Assembly (NCBI RefSeq): GCF_038967635.1
Contig: NZ_CP152413.1
Span: 2,604,001 to 2,668,000, forward strand
Length of the DNA: 64,000 bases
Origin: Bradyrhizobium sp. B124
GTDB lineage: Bacteria; Pseudomonadota; Alphaproteobacteria; Rhizobiales; Xanthobacteraceae
Reading direction: 5' to 3'
The stretch's first letter is position 1. Each line of letters begins with the position of its first letter. Positions 23,795 to 31,542 of the stretch are shown here, in pieces. The notes beneath the pieces are model-generated. The model did no database searches, was not told the origin of the DNA, and saw nothing but the letters and a program-made list of their open reading frames with translations. The position numbers and the translations under genes are program-made.

Positions 23795-24550
23795 ATGGAG
23801 CGCTTGTTCTTGAGAAAAGGTGAAGTCGCGTCAAACTTTCCGGTCAGCAGCTGGCAGAGCGTGATGTTCTCCGAGTTTGAAGCGCAGATGAGCAGCGAGG
23901 CAAGGCCGTTCCCTTGCGTGTTCGGGGTGACCGGACATCGCCAGGATCAGCTCCGCTATCTTTTCCTCGACCCGTATGACGTTGCTGTGCTCGGCGAGCA
24001 GCTCGCACAATATGTCTCAGAGGCGCGCTCGTTCGGCCCCAATACCTCGTTGATCGTGTTCACGCGTCCCCGCCCCGTGCAGACGCTCGATGCCTACTAT
24101 CGCAAGATGTGGCTGACGCTCGACCAGCTCGCACGCCTGGACAAGAACCCGTGGCCATCAGAGATTCCGGAACAGATCGACCACCCGATGTGGGAGTTCT
24201 CGTTTGCCGGTGAGCCCATTTTCGTCGTGTGCACGACGCCCGCTCATGTGATGCGCCAGAGCCGCCGATCCAGCGCCTTCATGCTCACGTTCCAGCCGCG
24301 CTGGGTGTTCGACAAGATCCTCGGGACGGAAAAGGCCGCGACTGCCGCATTCGCCGAGGTGCGCAAGCGCCTGATCCCGTACGACAGCGCGAGCCCCTCT
24401 CCGCTTCTTGGCCGCTACGGCGCGACCGATGGCCGCGAATATCTGCAGTACTTCCTGCACGACGACAACAATGCGAGCGGAGGCTGCCCCTTTGCCAAGC
24501 TCGCGCAGAACAAGACGCCAGCTATCGCGAACAAGGAACAGGCAGCATGA
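23795..24550 (+). CDS. YqcI/YcgG family protein, possible heme N-oxygenase
   Basis: From ATG 23795 (AGGGGG just upstream; ATG 23777 is also possible) the 251 residues fit YqcI/YcgG. Motifs are ARPFPCVFGVTGHRQDQLRY, NTSLIVFTRPRP, HPMWEFSFAGEPIFVVCTTP, QPRWVFDKIL and the C-terminal HDDNNASGGCPFAK. Members with known roles, such as RohS (azomycin) and GntA (guanitoxin), are heme-dependent N-oxygenases as far as I recall. The Cys of GGCPF is a possible ligand. Function here is inferred from family. Confidence 0.8.
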   Translation: MERLFLRKGEVASNFPVSSWQSVMFSEFEAQMSSEARPFPCVFGVTGHRQDQLRYLFLDPYDVAVLGEQLAQYVSEARSFGPNTSLIVFTRPRPVQTLDAYYRKMWLTLDQLARLDKNPWPSEIPEQIDHPMWEFSFAGEPIFVVCTTPAHVMRQSRRSSAFMLTFQPRWVFDKILGTEKAATAAFAEVRKRLIPYDSASPSPLLGRYGATDGREYLQYFLHDDNNASGGCPFAKLAQNKTPAIANKEQAA

Positions 24551-24867
24551 CCCAAATCATTGCGGGCACGAAGACCGAATTTGCCATCGATCCGGAGATT
24601 CTCAACCTGCTCCCGGCCCAGGGGTCCGTCGAGCTGCAGCATGATGCAGCCGGCAAGGTGCATCACTTCCATACCCATCCGGTCGATGAAATCCTGATGA
24701 TCATCAGCGGCCGGTTGAACTTCATCTGGGACGGCGGTGAGCGGGTCGTCGGTGCCGGCGACACCATCCTGCTGCCTGCCGGCACCCGGCATCAATCCGA
24801 AGCGCTCGAGGGTGGTGCAATCTACGTGATCGCGACACAGCCGCCCGCTAGGTCAATGAACAACTGA
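24547..24867 (+). CDS. Small cupin protein
   Basis: The 106 residues form one cupin barrel with metal ligands in HHFHTHPVDEILMIISGRLN and PAGTRHQSE (His-His-Glu-His pattern). ATG 24547 overlaps the TGA of the YqcI/YcgG gene by 4 bp. Such single cupins act as dioxygenases, isomerases or binders in small-molecule pathways. As last gene of the four-gene operon it probably acts on the same metabolite. Confidence 0.85.
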   Translation: MTQIIAGTKTEFAIDPEILNLLPAQGSVELQHDAAGKVHHFHTHPVDEILMIISGRLNFIWDGGERVVGAGDTILLPAGTRHQSEALEGGAIYVIATQPPARSMNN

Positions 24868-24890
24868 TATCCAGGAAAAACGCGAACACC

Positions 24891-25073
24891 TCAGGACAGT
24901 GAGGGATCGCGCGGCGGCTCAACCGCCAAACGTTCGACCAGCTCGATGACCTCGGAACGCTGGTCGGGCGCAAGTCGAAGGAAAGCCTTCAACAGTCGCA
25001 GGCTTTCCAGTGTTTCGCTCGATGGAGCTCCGAGCTTGTTCTGCAGCTCTGCAACGTATGTGGGATTTTTCAT
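24891..25073 (-). CDS. Small helical protein (60 aa)
   Basis: ATG 25073 gives MKNPTYVAELQNKLGAPSSE, TLESLRLLKAFLRLAPDQRS, EVIELVERLAVEPPRDPSLS. The pattern is helical with a central LAPDQRSEVIELVERLA, which resembles the small C-terminal tails of XRE-type regulators. No DNA-binding motif is visible. It is divergent from the next small gene. Confidence 0.55.
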   Translation of the reverse strand: MKNPTYVAELQNKLGAPSSETLESLRLLKAFLRLAPDQRSEVIELVERLAVEPPRDPSLS

Positions 25074-25098
25074 CTCGCACCTTAAGTGAGGATTACGA

Positions 25099-25284
25099 AT
25101 GGCATACCCAGGTAAACGTGAAGGCTTGGCCCAGAAGGTCGACACCGCAGCGCAAGAGGCCGAACGCCTTGGCCTGACCACGGCAACCCTCATACTCCGG
25201 ATGGCCCGTCTCGAGATTGATCGGGCGGAGCCCGAGGAAGTTGAAAGTATGCCAAGGAACAACTTGCGCAGCAAGCCGAACTGA
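25099..25284 (+). CDS. Small protein (61 aa), unknown function
   Basis: The sequence MAYPGKREGLAQKVDTAAQE, AERLGLTTATLILRMARLEI, DRAEPEEVESMPRNNLRSKP, N is charged and helical. It is divergent from the 60-residue gene across 25 bp. No family is recognised. Confidence 0.5.
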   Translation: MAYPGKREGLAQKVDTAAQEAERLGLTTATLILRMARLEIDRAEPEEVESMPRNNLRSKPN

Positions 25285-25434
25285 GGTCCTGAACGGGCCA
25301 GTTCCGGGTCGAAGGCCGCCGGCACGCGGTGGGGGCCCGCGACGTCTGAACGACATCTTGCGAGGCGAGAGGCTTCCCTCTCGCCTCAGGTCAGGTGGTT
25401 AGCGCTTATCTGATCTTTGGTTCAGACCAAACGG

Positions 25435-26694
25435 CTAGCCGGTGTTACCTGGCTTGCCGAACGCGCCTGCCTCGGCCAAAGCGGCGATGCGCCGGTCGTC
25501 GTAGCCAAGCGTCTTGCTCAACACATCCCGGGTGTGCTGACCGAGCAGCGGAGCCGCAACGGGATCGACCGTAGGTGTCAGGCTCATATTGACCGGCGAC
25601 TCGATGTTCGGAACCGAGCCGGCGGTCGGATGCGCGATTCTGCTCAGGCGATGACGATCGCGCACCTCGGGTGCGTTGAAGCCTTCCTCGACCGTACGCA
25701 GATAGCCAACCGGAATATTGGCCTTCTTCATCTTTGCCATCCAGTGCTCGAGCGTGTCGCTTGCAAACACGCTGGCGATGATGGCGCGCAGCTTCTCCTT
25801 GTTGGCGGTCCGCGCCTTGCGGTGAGCAAACTCGGGGTCGGTGACGAGATCCGGGCGATCGAGTACGTCGGTCACGAGCCGGCGATAGAGCCGGTCGTTG
25901 GCGCAAGCCATATAGAGCGGACCATCGGACGCCCGGTAGACGCCGACGGTCGGCGAACCGTTCGGTGAGTTGCCGAAACGGCCGGGGTTGTTGCCGTTGA
26001 TGAGATAGGCCATGCCGTAGAAGCCGGTCATCGACACTGCGGTGTCGATCAACGCGACCTCGACCTGCTGCCCGCGACCGAGCCGATCCCGCGCAATCAA
26101 GGCGAGCAGGATGGCGTTGCAGGCCGACATACCGGTTGCCATGTCCACGATCGGTGGCCCGGTGCGCACCGGTTCGCCATCCGGAAAGCCGTTGAGCGAC
26201 ATGAAGCCGCTTTCGGCCTGCGTAATCGGGTCGAAGCCCGGGCGCAGCGCGAAATCACCCTTGCGGCCATAGGCGGAGATCGAGCAATAGATCAGCCGCG
26301 GATTGGACGGCGACACCGACGCATAGTCGAGACCGAATTTCTTCATCACGCCGCCGGAGAAATTCTCCACCACGACGTCTGCCTTGGCAACCAACGCGCG
26401 CGCGACTTCGAGCGCGGCCGGATTGTTGAAATCGAGCGCAATGCCGCGCTTGTTGCGGTTGAGGCTCAGATACGCTGCGCTTTCGCCGCCGATTTCAGCG
26501 TGCTCGTAAGCTCGCGTGTCGTCCCCACCGTCCGGATTCTCGATCTTGATGACCTCGGCCCCGAAATCGGCCAGCGTTTGGGTGCAGGCCGGGCCGGCGA
26601 CGACGCGGGTGAAGTCGACCACCAGCAGGCCATCGAGCGCCGTCGGAACTCCCTCCCCGCGCGGCGCGCGCCCTGGCAACTCTGGTTTGGTCAT
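25435..26694 (-). CDS. CaiB/BaiF type III CoA-transferase
   Basis: The 419 residues match formyl-CoA-transferase-like enzymes: VVDFTRVVAGPACTQTLADF, GAEVIKIENPDGGDDTR, SLNRNKRGIALDF, DVVVENFSGGVMKKFGLDY and PPIVDMATGMSA with the catalytic Asp. It moves CoA between carboxylic acids. It is the first of three such genes in the window. It stands alone, with no CoA-dependent neighbours, so the acids are unknown. Confidence 0.9.
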   Translation of the reverse strand: MTKPELPGRAPRGEGVPTALDGLLVVDFTRVVAGPACTQTLADFGAEVIKIENPDGGDDTRAYEHAEIGGESAAYLSLNRNKRGIALDFNNPAALEVARALVAKADVVVENFSGGVMKKFGLDYASVSPSNPRLIYCSISAYGRKGDFALRPGFDPITQAESGFMSLNGFPDGEPVRTGPPIVDMATGMSACNAILLALIARDRLGRGQQVEVALIDTAVSMTGFYGMAYLINGNNPGRFGNSPNGSPTVGVYRASDGPLYMACANDRLYRRLVTDVLDRPDLVTDPEFAHRKARTANKEKLRAIIASVFASDTLEHWMAKMKKANIPVGYLRTVEEGFNAPEVRDRHRLSRIAHPTAGSVPNIESPVNMSLTPTVDPVAAPLLGQHTRDVLSKTLGYDDRRIAALAEAGAFGKPGNTG

Positions 26695-26992
26695 GATCTG
26701 ACGCTTCCTCTGTTATTTTGTCAGGCGAAATACGACGGCCCTTGCCAGGACCGGCACTGCCTGCCTTTTAGCGGAAGCCCGTCACCAGAACCAAACCCGG
26801 ATTTTGCAGGGCGGGACCTTCGCCTGACATGGCTGTCACCGGCAAGGGGGTCCCGCAGTGCCGACACGGTCAAACGATTCGAATGTCAAGGAAACCCGCC
26901 GGATACCGGATCCGTCAGCGCGTCAGGCGAGCGGAAGAATGGACATCGGCGGGTAGCGACGCTTCGTCGCCACCCGCTCGAGAACCGTCGCA
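26695..26992. other. 298-bp spacer with no gene
   Basis: It lies upstream of the CoA-transferase start and downstream of the GFA-family gene. Open frames are shadows. GACCTTCGCCTG and similar words do not form a hairpin. Nothing is assigned. Confidence 0.4.
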
Positions 26993-27415
26993 CTATTCGG
27001 CGATCATTTCGCCGGAGCCGCCGAACTCGGCCGGAAAGTCCTTCAGCTTCGGCAGGCCATCGCGTATCGGCAGCACTGCCTCGGAATAGTTGACGTGAAC
27101 GCCGGGGCTGAACTTCAGCGTCGGGATCGTCGCCGTGAACACGTCGACGAGCCCAAGCGTCGGGTGGTTCGTCATCAGGTGACCGCCGCACTTGGTGCAG
27201 TATTTGCGCTGGCTCATCGCGGTCTTCTCGAACGTCCCGACATGATCGGCGCCCTTGGTGACTTCGACCGCCTCGGGCTTCCAGAGGCTGAACGCATTCA
27301 CTGGGCCGCCGGACCAGGAACGGCATGAACGGCAGTGGCAGTAGCCCATCGCCTCAGGCTCCCCGGTGACCTTGAGTTCGACGGCGCCGCAAAAGCAGGT
27401 TCCAGTGTGATTCAT
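26993..27415 (-). CDS. GFA/CENP-V family zinc protein
   Basis: The 140 residues show the Mss4-like GFA fold: GTCFCGAVELKV, YCHCRSCRSWSG and KYCTKCGGHLMTN supply seven cysteines for two zinc sites. The family includes the glutathione-dependent formaldehyde-activating enzyme Gfa, but most members have no proven activity. It is monocistronic. Confidence 0.85.
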   Translation of the reverse strand: MNHTGTCFCGAVELKVTGEPEAMGYCHCRSCRSWSGGPVNAFSLWKPEAVEVTKGADHVGTFEKTAMSQRKYCTKCGGHLMTNHPTLGLVDVFTATIPTLKFSPGVHVNYSEAVLPIRDGLPKLKDFPAEFGGSGEMIAE

Positions 27416-27486
27416 CGCTCGGTTCTCCCTTGGGTGAATTGATCGGAGGGTGAATTGATCAGACTCCGCGCCGGCATCGACCCACG

Positions 27487-27714
27487 TTACTCGTGATGTT
27501 CACGATGCAGGATAAGATCAAGGCGGGCATAGCCGCTGCGAACTCCCTTGTGGACGTACAGACCATTCCTCGCACGGGAGGCAATCACGCTGCGCTCCAA
27601 TGCAGACAGGTCGTCGACGCGAGCGAAGTTACATGAGAGTCCGCGCTGCTGTCGACCGTCTTCGACGCAGATAGGGATGAGCTCAGTGTGAGGCAAAGCA
27701 CAGTGCCGCAACAT
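27487..27714 (-). CDS. Possible small protein (75 aa)
   Basis: The frame ELIPICVEDGRQQRGLSCNF, ARVDDLSALERSVIASRARN, GLYVHKGVRSGYARLDLILH, REHHE has reasonable composition and an ordered middle, but the start is uncertain and there is no strong ribosome-binding site. No family is recognised. Confidence 0.35.
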   Translation of the reverse strand: MLRHCALPHTELIPICVEDGRQQRGLSCNFARVDDLSALERSVIASRARNGLYVHKGVRSGYARLDLILHREHHE

Positions 27715-27776
27715 GATGAATCACTGCCGCGCCAGATGCCTGAGCGGCACCCGGCACGTGAGCACATCACTTCAGA

Positions 27777-28352
27777 TCAGCATTGACGGTGCTTCACCGG
27801 AACCTTGTTCGGCGTGGCAAGCCCGTACATCAGCGCCAGCCGATCCAGGCATTCCTTGAGGCGCCGCGCAAAATAGTCCTGCCAGCGCTGCGTACGCAAG
27901 CCGCGCCGCTGCCCCAGCTGCTCCATGGTCATGCCGAGGATCAGGACGTCGTGCACCAGCGCCGAACCGTCGGCACCAAGCTCATGCTCGGCACGATTCA
28001 GGCGCAAGGTCGCCTGGCGCTGTCCCTCCGTGATCGGCTCTCGTTGCTGACCGCCGTCAACATATTCACGCGTCGTATCCACCGCGCGAGGGCCGCGCTC
28101 GGCCTTCTCCCAATCGTTCTGGAAGGCCCGGCCGCTCCGGTACTGTGTGTCGTCGATCTGCCGGTGTGCATGCAACCGGCCGAGCGGGTCGTTGCGTATC
28201 GAGCGAAAGGCAACGATCTTCTCGCCCGGCTCGAGCGCGAGGGGATCGTCGATCTCGACGGTCGCCACCTCGGCGTTGACGAGCAGATCCTGGGAGCGCC
28301 GATCATGTGTTCCAGCGGGATCGTACGGTTTCCGGCGTTTTGCACGCGGCAT
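27777..28352 (-). CDS. DUF6456-like protein of the repressor module
   Basis: From ATG 28352 (GGAGGT upstream) the 191 residues have a basic N-terminus (MPRAKRRKPYDPAGTHDRRS) and a beta part (ATVEIDDPLALEPGEKIVAF). A helical domain follows: YRSGRAFQNDWEKAERGPRA, LNRAEHELGADGSALVHDVL and ILGMTMEQLGQRRG, ending with a tail (RLKECLDRLALMYG). This fits the C-terminal DUF6456 region I know from alphaproteobacterial DNA-associated proteins. It follows the GcrA-like gene and is probably cotranscribed. Confidence 0.65.
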   Translation of the reverse strand: MPRAKRRKPYDPAGTHDRRSQDLLVNAEVATVEIDDPLALEPGEKIVAFRSIRNDPLGRLHAHRQIDDTQYRSGRAFQNDWEKAERGPRAVDTTREYVDGGQQREPITEGQRQATLRLNRAEHELGADGSALVHDVLILGMTMEQLGQRRGLRTQRWQDYFARRLKECLDRLALMYGLATPNKVPVKHRQC

Positions 28353-28447
28353 TGGTGACCTCCGAAATGTGTGATGAAAGCGCGCGGCGGCGTCCGCGCG
28401 ACCGTGGTTGTGTGGACCGACATCGATCGGTCGGGAGGTGAGCGGCC

Positions 28448-29008
28448 TCAGATGGCCCCGATGGCTTGAAGCCAGGCGTCGTTCAGTACCGGCCTCGTCG
28501 ATGCCTCGGGATCGCGGCTCAGGTGAAAATGCGGCGTGCAATAGCTCGCGCCCGGCCGGCACGGGTGACCACAGAAGGTCATGGTTTCGCCGTCGGCATC
28601 CCCGCCATAGGGATAGCGGCAGTCTCCGCGCTTGAGGTCGAACAGTGAAAGGTGCCGTGGCGCGACCGCCGCGCAACGAAGTTGGGGCAGCTCCACCGTT
28701 TCGGTGAAGCTTTTCGGCCAGCGAAGCAGATCGGGCTTGAGCTCGGCCCGCCCTTCACGCAGGCGCCCGATCCTCGGTGGCTCCGGCAAGGCCGGCTTGG
28801 GTGGATCGAGATGCCCTGGCAGGGACGGCTCTGGCCGATCGAGGCCCGCCAGCCCCATGCGCTGCGCCCGGCTGAGGGCCGCGTTGCGTGTATAGGCCGT
28901 GCTGAAGGTTGCGTTGATCGTGTCAGCGATTTCCGAATAGGACAAGCCGCGGGCGCGCAGGTCCTGCAAGGCAGCCGAATGCTCCGGCAGCCAGTTCACC
29001 ATATCCAT
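28448..29008 (-). CDS. GcrA-family regulator
   Basis: The 186 residues have the GcrA N-terminal helix-turn-helix (VNWLPEHSAALQDLRARGLS, YSEIADTINATFSTAYTRNA, ALSRAQRMGLAG), a Pro-rich linker, and a C-terminal zinc-type end (DCRYPYGGDADGETMTFCGH, PCRPGASYCTPH). GcrA binds methylated GANTC sites and sigma70 to drive cell-cycle genes in Caulobacter. Here it is divergent from a phage-type repressor, so it is likely a prophage or island copy rather than the chromosomal cell-cycle regulator. Confidence 0.85.
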   Translation of the reverse strand: MDMVNWLPEHSAALQDLRARGLSYSEIADTINATFSTAYTRNAALSRAQRMGLAGLDRPEPSLPGHLDPPKPALPEPPRIGRLREGRAELKPDLLRWPKSFTETVELPQLRCAAVAPRHLSLFDLKRGDCRYPYGGDADGETMTFCGHPCRPGASYCTPHFHLSRDPEASTRPVLNDAWLQAIGAI

Positions 29009-29048
29009 TCCAAATTCCCATTTTTGTCATTCCGCCGGCGCCTCGCAC

Positions 29049-29108
29049 ACCTTCCGATATTCAGAAGAAAAAGTCAAGCTTGAATTCTGATAATCGTAAC
29101 GGTAAGAG
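29049..29108. promoter_or_regulatory. Two repressor operators between divergent promoters
   Basis: O1 is TTCCGATATTCAGAA (29052-29066) and O2 TTCTGATAATCGTAA (29085-29099). Both are imperfect copies of the perfect palindrome at 29881-29895. O1 lies between a candidate minus-strand -35 TTGACT (29077-29072) and the gcrA-like start. O2 lies between TTGAAT (29080-29085, sharing its last base) and TAAGAG (29103-29108) in front of the repressor. Spacers are 17 bp. The layout fits autoregulation and control of the divergent gene. Confidence 0.65.
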
Positions 29109-29135
29109 TATGTCCAGCTTTGGAGAGGATGAAAC

Positions 29136-29774
29136 ATGCTGGACGCGGCACTTATCGAACGAGCTCTGGAAAAGACGGGAAAGAGCAAGGGCGGGCTTGC
29201 CCGCGCAATGGGGGTTCGGGCCGGGGCGGTGTCCGAAATCCTGTCGGGAATCCGCTTGATCAAGGCATCGGAGATCGCCCCGATCATGGAATATCTGGAG
29301 CTGAACGCGGTGCCGATCGTGGGCCGGGTCGGCGCCGGCGCCTCGATCCAGCCGGAACTTGAGCAGGTCCCGCCGGAGGGTCTCGGCGAGATCGAGCTTC
29401 CCTTCCCGATGACGGAGGAAACCGTCGCTTTCGAGGTTTCGGGCGATTCGATGCTGCCGAAATACGAGAACGGCGATGTCATCGTGGTGTATCGCGAGCA
29501 GCGCTATCCGCTGTCGAGCTTCTACGGAGAGGAGGCTGCGGTCCGGCTGAAGAGCGGCGAGCGCTATCTGAAGACGATCGAGCGGGGCAGTTCGTCCGGC
29601 ACGGTCAACCTCAAGAGCTTCAATGCCAAGCCGATCAACGGCGTCAAGCTCGAATGGATCGGCGAGATCTGCGTCACCCTGCCCCGCGGCCAGATCGAAA
29701 GGCTGCGCGGCAAGACGGCGGCGAAGGGCCGCAAATCAGCCCGGGCGCAGGGCGGACGGTCGTCCGAGAAATAG
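29136..29774 (+). CDS. S24/LexA-like phage-type repressor
   Basis: The 212 residues have an N-terminal helix-turn-helix (~1-55; GGLARAMGVRAGAVSEILSG). An Ala-Gly cleavage-type site follows (VGRVGAGA, 62-69), then an S24 peptidase domain with the nucleophile Ser105 in SGDSMLPKYENGD and a general-base Lys in VRLKSGERYLK (139 or 146). A basic tail follows. On DNA damage such proteins cut themselves and release their operators. It probably binds the TTCCGATTATCGGAA sites on both sides of its gene. Confidence 0.88.
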   Translation: MLDAALIERALEKTGKSKGGLARAMGVRAGAVSEILSGIRLIKASEIAPIMEYLELNAVPIVGRVGAGASIQPELEQVPPEGLGEIELPFPMTEETVAFEVSGDSMLPKYENGDVIVVYREQRYPLSSFYGEEAAVRLKSGERYLKTIERGSSSGTVNLKSFNAKPINGVKLEWIGEICVTLPRGQIERLRGKTAAKGRKSARAQGGRSSEK

Positions 29775-29800
29775 CCGCCCGGCTTCAGGGGCTGGCCTGA

Positions 29801-29829
29801 CCGATTCGGGTGCCTTCGGCCCGAATCGG
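29801..29829. terminator. Hairpin after repressor gene
   Basis: A perfect 10-bp stem CCGATTCGGG/CCCGAATCGG surrounds a 9-base loop. It lies 27 bp after the repressor stop. The T-run is weak, so termination strength is uncertain, but the position between two regulated units fits. Confidence 0.6.
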
Positions 29830-29849
29830 TTGGTGCGACCGCGCCCGAG

Positions 29850-29900
29850 TTCCGATTATCGTCAATTTCCCTTGACACAATTCCGATTATCGGAAATAAT
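29850..29900 (+). promoter_or_regulatory. Promoter with embedded operators for 29936 gene
   Basis: A consensus -35 TTGACA (29872-29877), 17-bp spacer and -10 AATAAT (29895-29900) form a strong sigma70-type promoter. The perfect palindrome TTCCGATTATCGGAA (29881-29895) fills the spacer, and a half-matching site TTCCGATTATCGTCA (29850-29864) lies just upstream. Bound repressor would block RNA polymerase directly. Confidence 0.75.
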
Positions 29901-29935
29901 GGACAACGAAAGTCAACGCATCGAACCGCCAGGCA

Positions 29936-30211
29936 ATGCAGTATTTTGTTGTGATGATCGACTATGGCCGCCGTGGCCGCGAGGCGATCGTCGATCCCGA
30001 AATGACGCGGCGCGAGGTCATCTCACGGGTCGCGTCGGGGGAATACACCAACATCAGCTTCATCCACGAGGTTGCCGAGTGCTCGGTCGAGGATATCACG
30101 GACGATATCCTCGCGGAGGCTGCCCTGCCGGAGGTCGCCCCGACCGGCGCGAACCTGCAAGCCAGTACACTGGATCACGCCCGCGACCTGCGCAAACACG
30201 AGCCGGTCTGA
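29936..30211 (+). CDS. Small protein under repressor control (91 aa)
   Basis: The sequence begins MQYFVVMIDYGRRGREAIVD, then PEMTRREVISRVASGEYTNI, SFIHEVAECSVEDITDDILA. It is acidic and mixed alpha/beta, with no membrane segment. No family is recognised. It is the first gene behind the strong operator-controlled promoter, in the position of an early lytic gene such as an antirepressor, but nothing in the sequence proves that. Confidence 0.7.
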   Translation: MQYFVVMIDYGRRGREAIVDPEMTRREVISRVASGEYTNISFIHEVAECSVEDITDDILAEAALPEVAPTGANLQASTLDHARDLRKHEPV

Positions 30212-30253
30212 CCGCGCTCACGCGGTGATTGCGAAAACGTGATCTTTCTTGAA

Positions 30254-30269
30254 CCGGCCACTTGGCCGG
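30254..30269. terminator. Short palindrome after 29936 gene
   Basis: CCGGCCACTTGGCCGG forms a 7-bp stem with a 2-base gap between a possible terminator position and the OpgC gene. It has no T-run. It is listed as a possible weak terminator only. Confidence 0.3.
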
Positions 30270-30377
30270 AACCCGAAACAGACTAGATAGGGTTCACGCA
30301 GAGTCTATTCGGACCGGGCGTGGGTTCCCACTAGATTCGCGAACTCGTTTTCTCGGGCCGGCAGATTTCACCTTCAG

Positions 30378-31532
30378 ATGACTTCGACAACAAACGCCGA
30401 GATCGCGAGAGCCGGTGGCGATCTCAGGATCGCACTGCTGCTTGGCATCGCAAACTGGTTTCTGTTCCTGGATCACGTGCCGCACAACGTCGTCAGTGCG
30501 CTGACCATGCGCAATTTCGGCTTTAGCGGCGCGACCGATCTTTTTGTGTTCATCGGCGGCTATGCGGTGACGCTCATTTACGCCCGGATGGCGCTGGAGC
30601 GCGGATTCGTGGTGGCTGCGACCCGGATCTTCAAGCGCGTATGGCAGCTCTATGCTGCCTATATCGTCCTGTTCGTGATCTATGTCGAGTTGATCAGCTA
30701 TGTCGCCACGCGGACCGCGGCGCCCGAGATCATCAGCGAGTTCAACATCACCGGATTCATCGACCACCCGATCCGGACGCTGATCTACGGCTTGTTCCTG
30801 CAGGCCAAACCCCTCAATCTCGACGTGCTGCAACTCACTATCGCCCTGATGGCCTTCCAGCCGTTCGTCGTACTCGGATTGCTCTACGTGCCGAATGCAA
30901 CGCTTCTCGCGTCAGTGGCGCTTTACGCTACCGCCCGCGTGTTCGACTGGAACCTGACTTCATATCCGTACGGAGATTGGTACCTTAATCCGTTCTGCTG
31001 GCAATTGCTGTTCGTAATGGGTGGCTGGCTCGCGCTCATCGGCACGCGCTATGCACCCGCGATCCGCGCGATGCAGGCCGTTGCCGCGCTGCGCGCCACG
31101 GCGTTGCTGTACCTGCTGTTCGCGCTGACGATCGTCTCCAGTAGCGATATCCCCGCACTCGCCCAAATGATGCCGAGCGGACTGAGCGACATGCTGCTGC
31201 AGAACGACCGGGAGGATGTCGCACCTCACCGCATCCTGCATTTCCTGACCCTGACATTCCTGTTCACCTGGTTGGTGCCGCGCGACTGGGGATATTTGCG
31301 ATCTTACGCCCTGCAGCCGATCATCAAGTGCGGCGAGGAATGGCTGGCCGTGTTCTGTGCAGGCGTGTTCCTCTCCTTCGCCGCGCACCTGATTTTGATC
31401 ACCGGCCCTTACTCACTGACAAGGCAGGTCGCGGTCAGCCTCGCCGGTCTCGCGGCGATGACGGCTGTCGCCTACTACGTCTCGTGGTCGAAGCAGCAGG
31501 ACAACAAATCTGCGGTCGGCGCTCATTCCTGA
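30378..31532 (+). CDS. OpgC-family membrane acyltransferase
   Basis: The 384 residues contain about ten membrane segments and the OpgC start: DLRIALLLGIANWFLFLDHV, PHNVVSALTMRNFGFSGATD, LFVFIGGYAVTLIYARMALE. Further hallmarks are LQAKPLNLDVLQLTIALMAF and SYPYGDWYLNPFCWQLLFVM. OpgC transfers succinyl groups to periplasmic glucans in enterobacteria; in rhizobia, related proteins act on cyclic glucans or stay undefined. It is a single gene convergent with the GH3 gene. Confidence 0.85.
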   Translation: MTSTTNAEIARAGGDLRIALLLGIANWFLFLDHVPHNVVSALTMRNFGFSGATDLFVFIGGYAVTLIYARMALERGFVVAATRIFKRVWQLYAAYIVLFVIYVELISYVATRTAAPEIISEFNITGFIDHPIRTLIYGLFLQAKPLNLDVLQLTIALMAFQPFVVLGLLYVPNATLLASVALYATARVFDWNLTSYPYGDWYLNPFCWQLLFVMGGWLALIGTRYAPAIRAMQAVAALRATALLYLLFALTIVSSSDIPALAQMMPSGLSDMLLQNDREDVAPHRILHFLTLTFLFTWLVPRDWGYLRSYALQPIIKCGEEWLAVFCAGVFLSFAAHLILITGPYSLTRQVAVSLAGLAAMTAVAYYVSWSKQQDNKSAVGAHS

Positions 31533-31542
31533 ATCCATCGAT

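Noticed and set aside
25093..25356. Alternative longer reading over the two small divergent genes
   Set aside because: It overlaps both better-supported small frames and has a Pro/Arg-rich lead.
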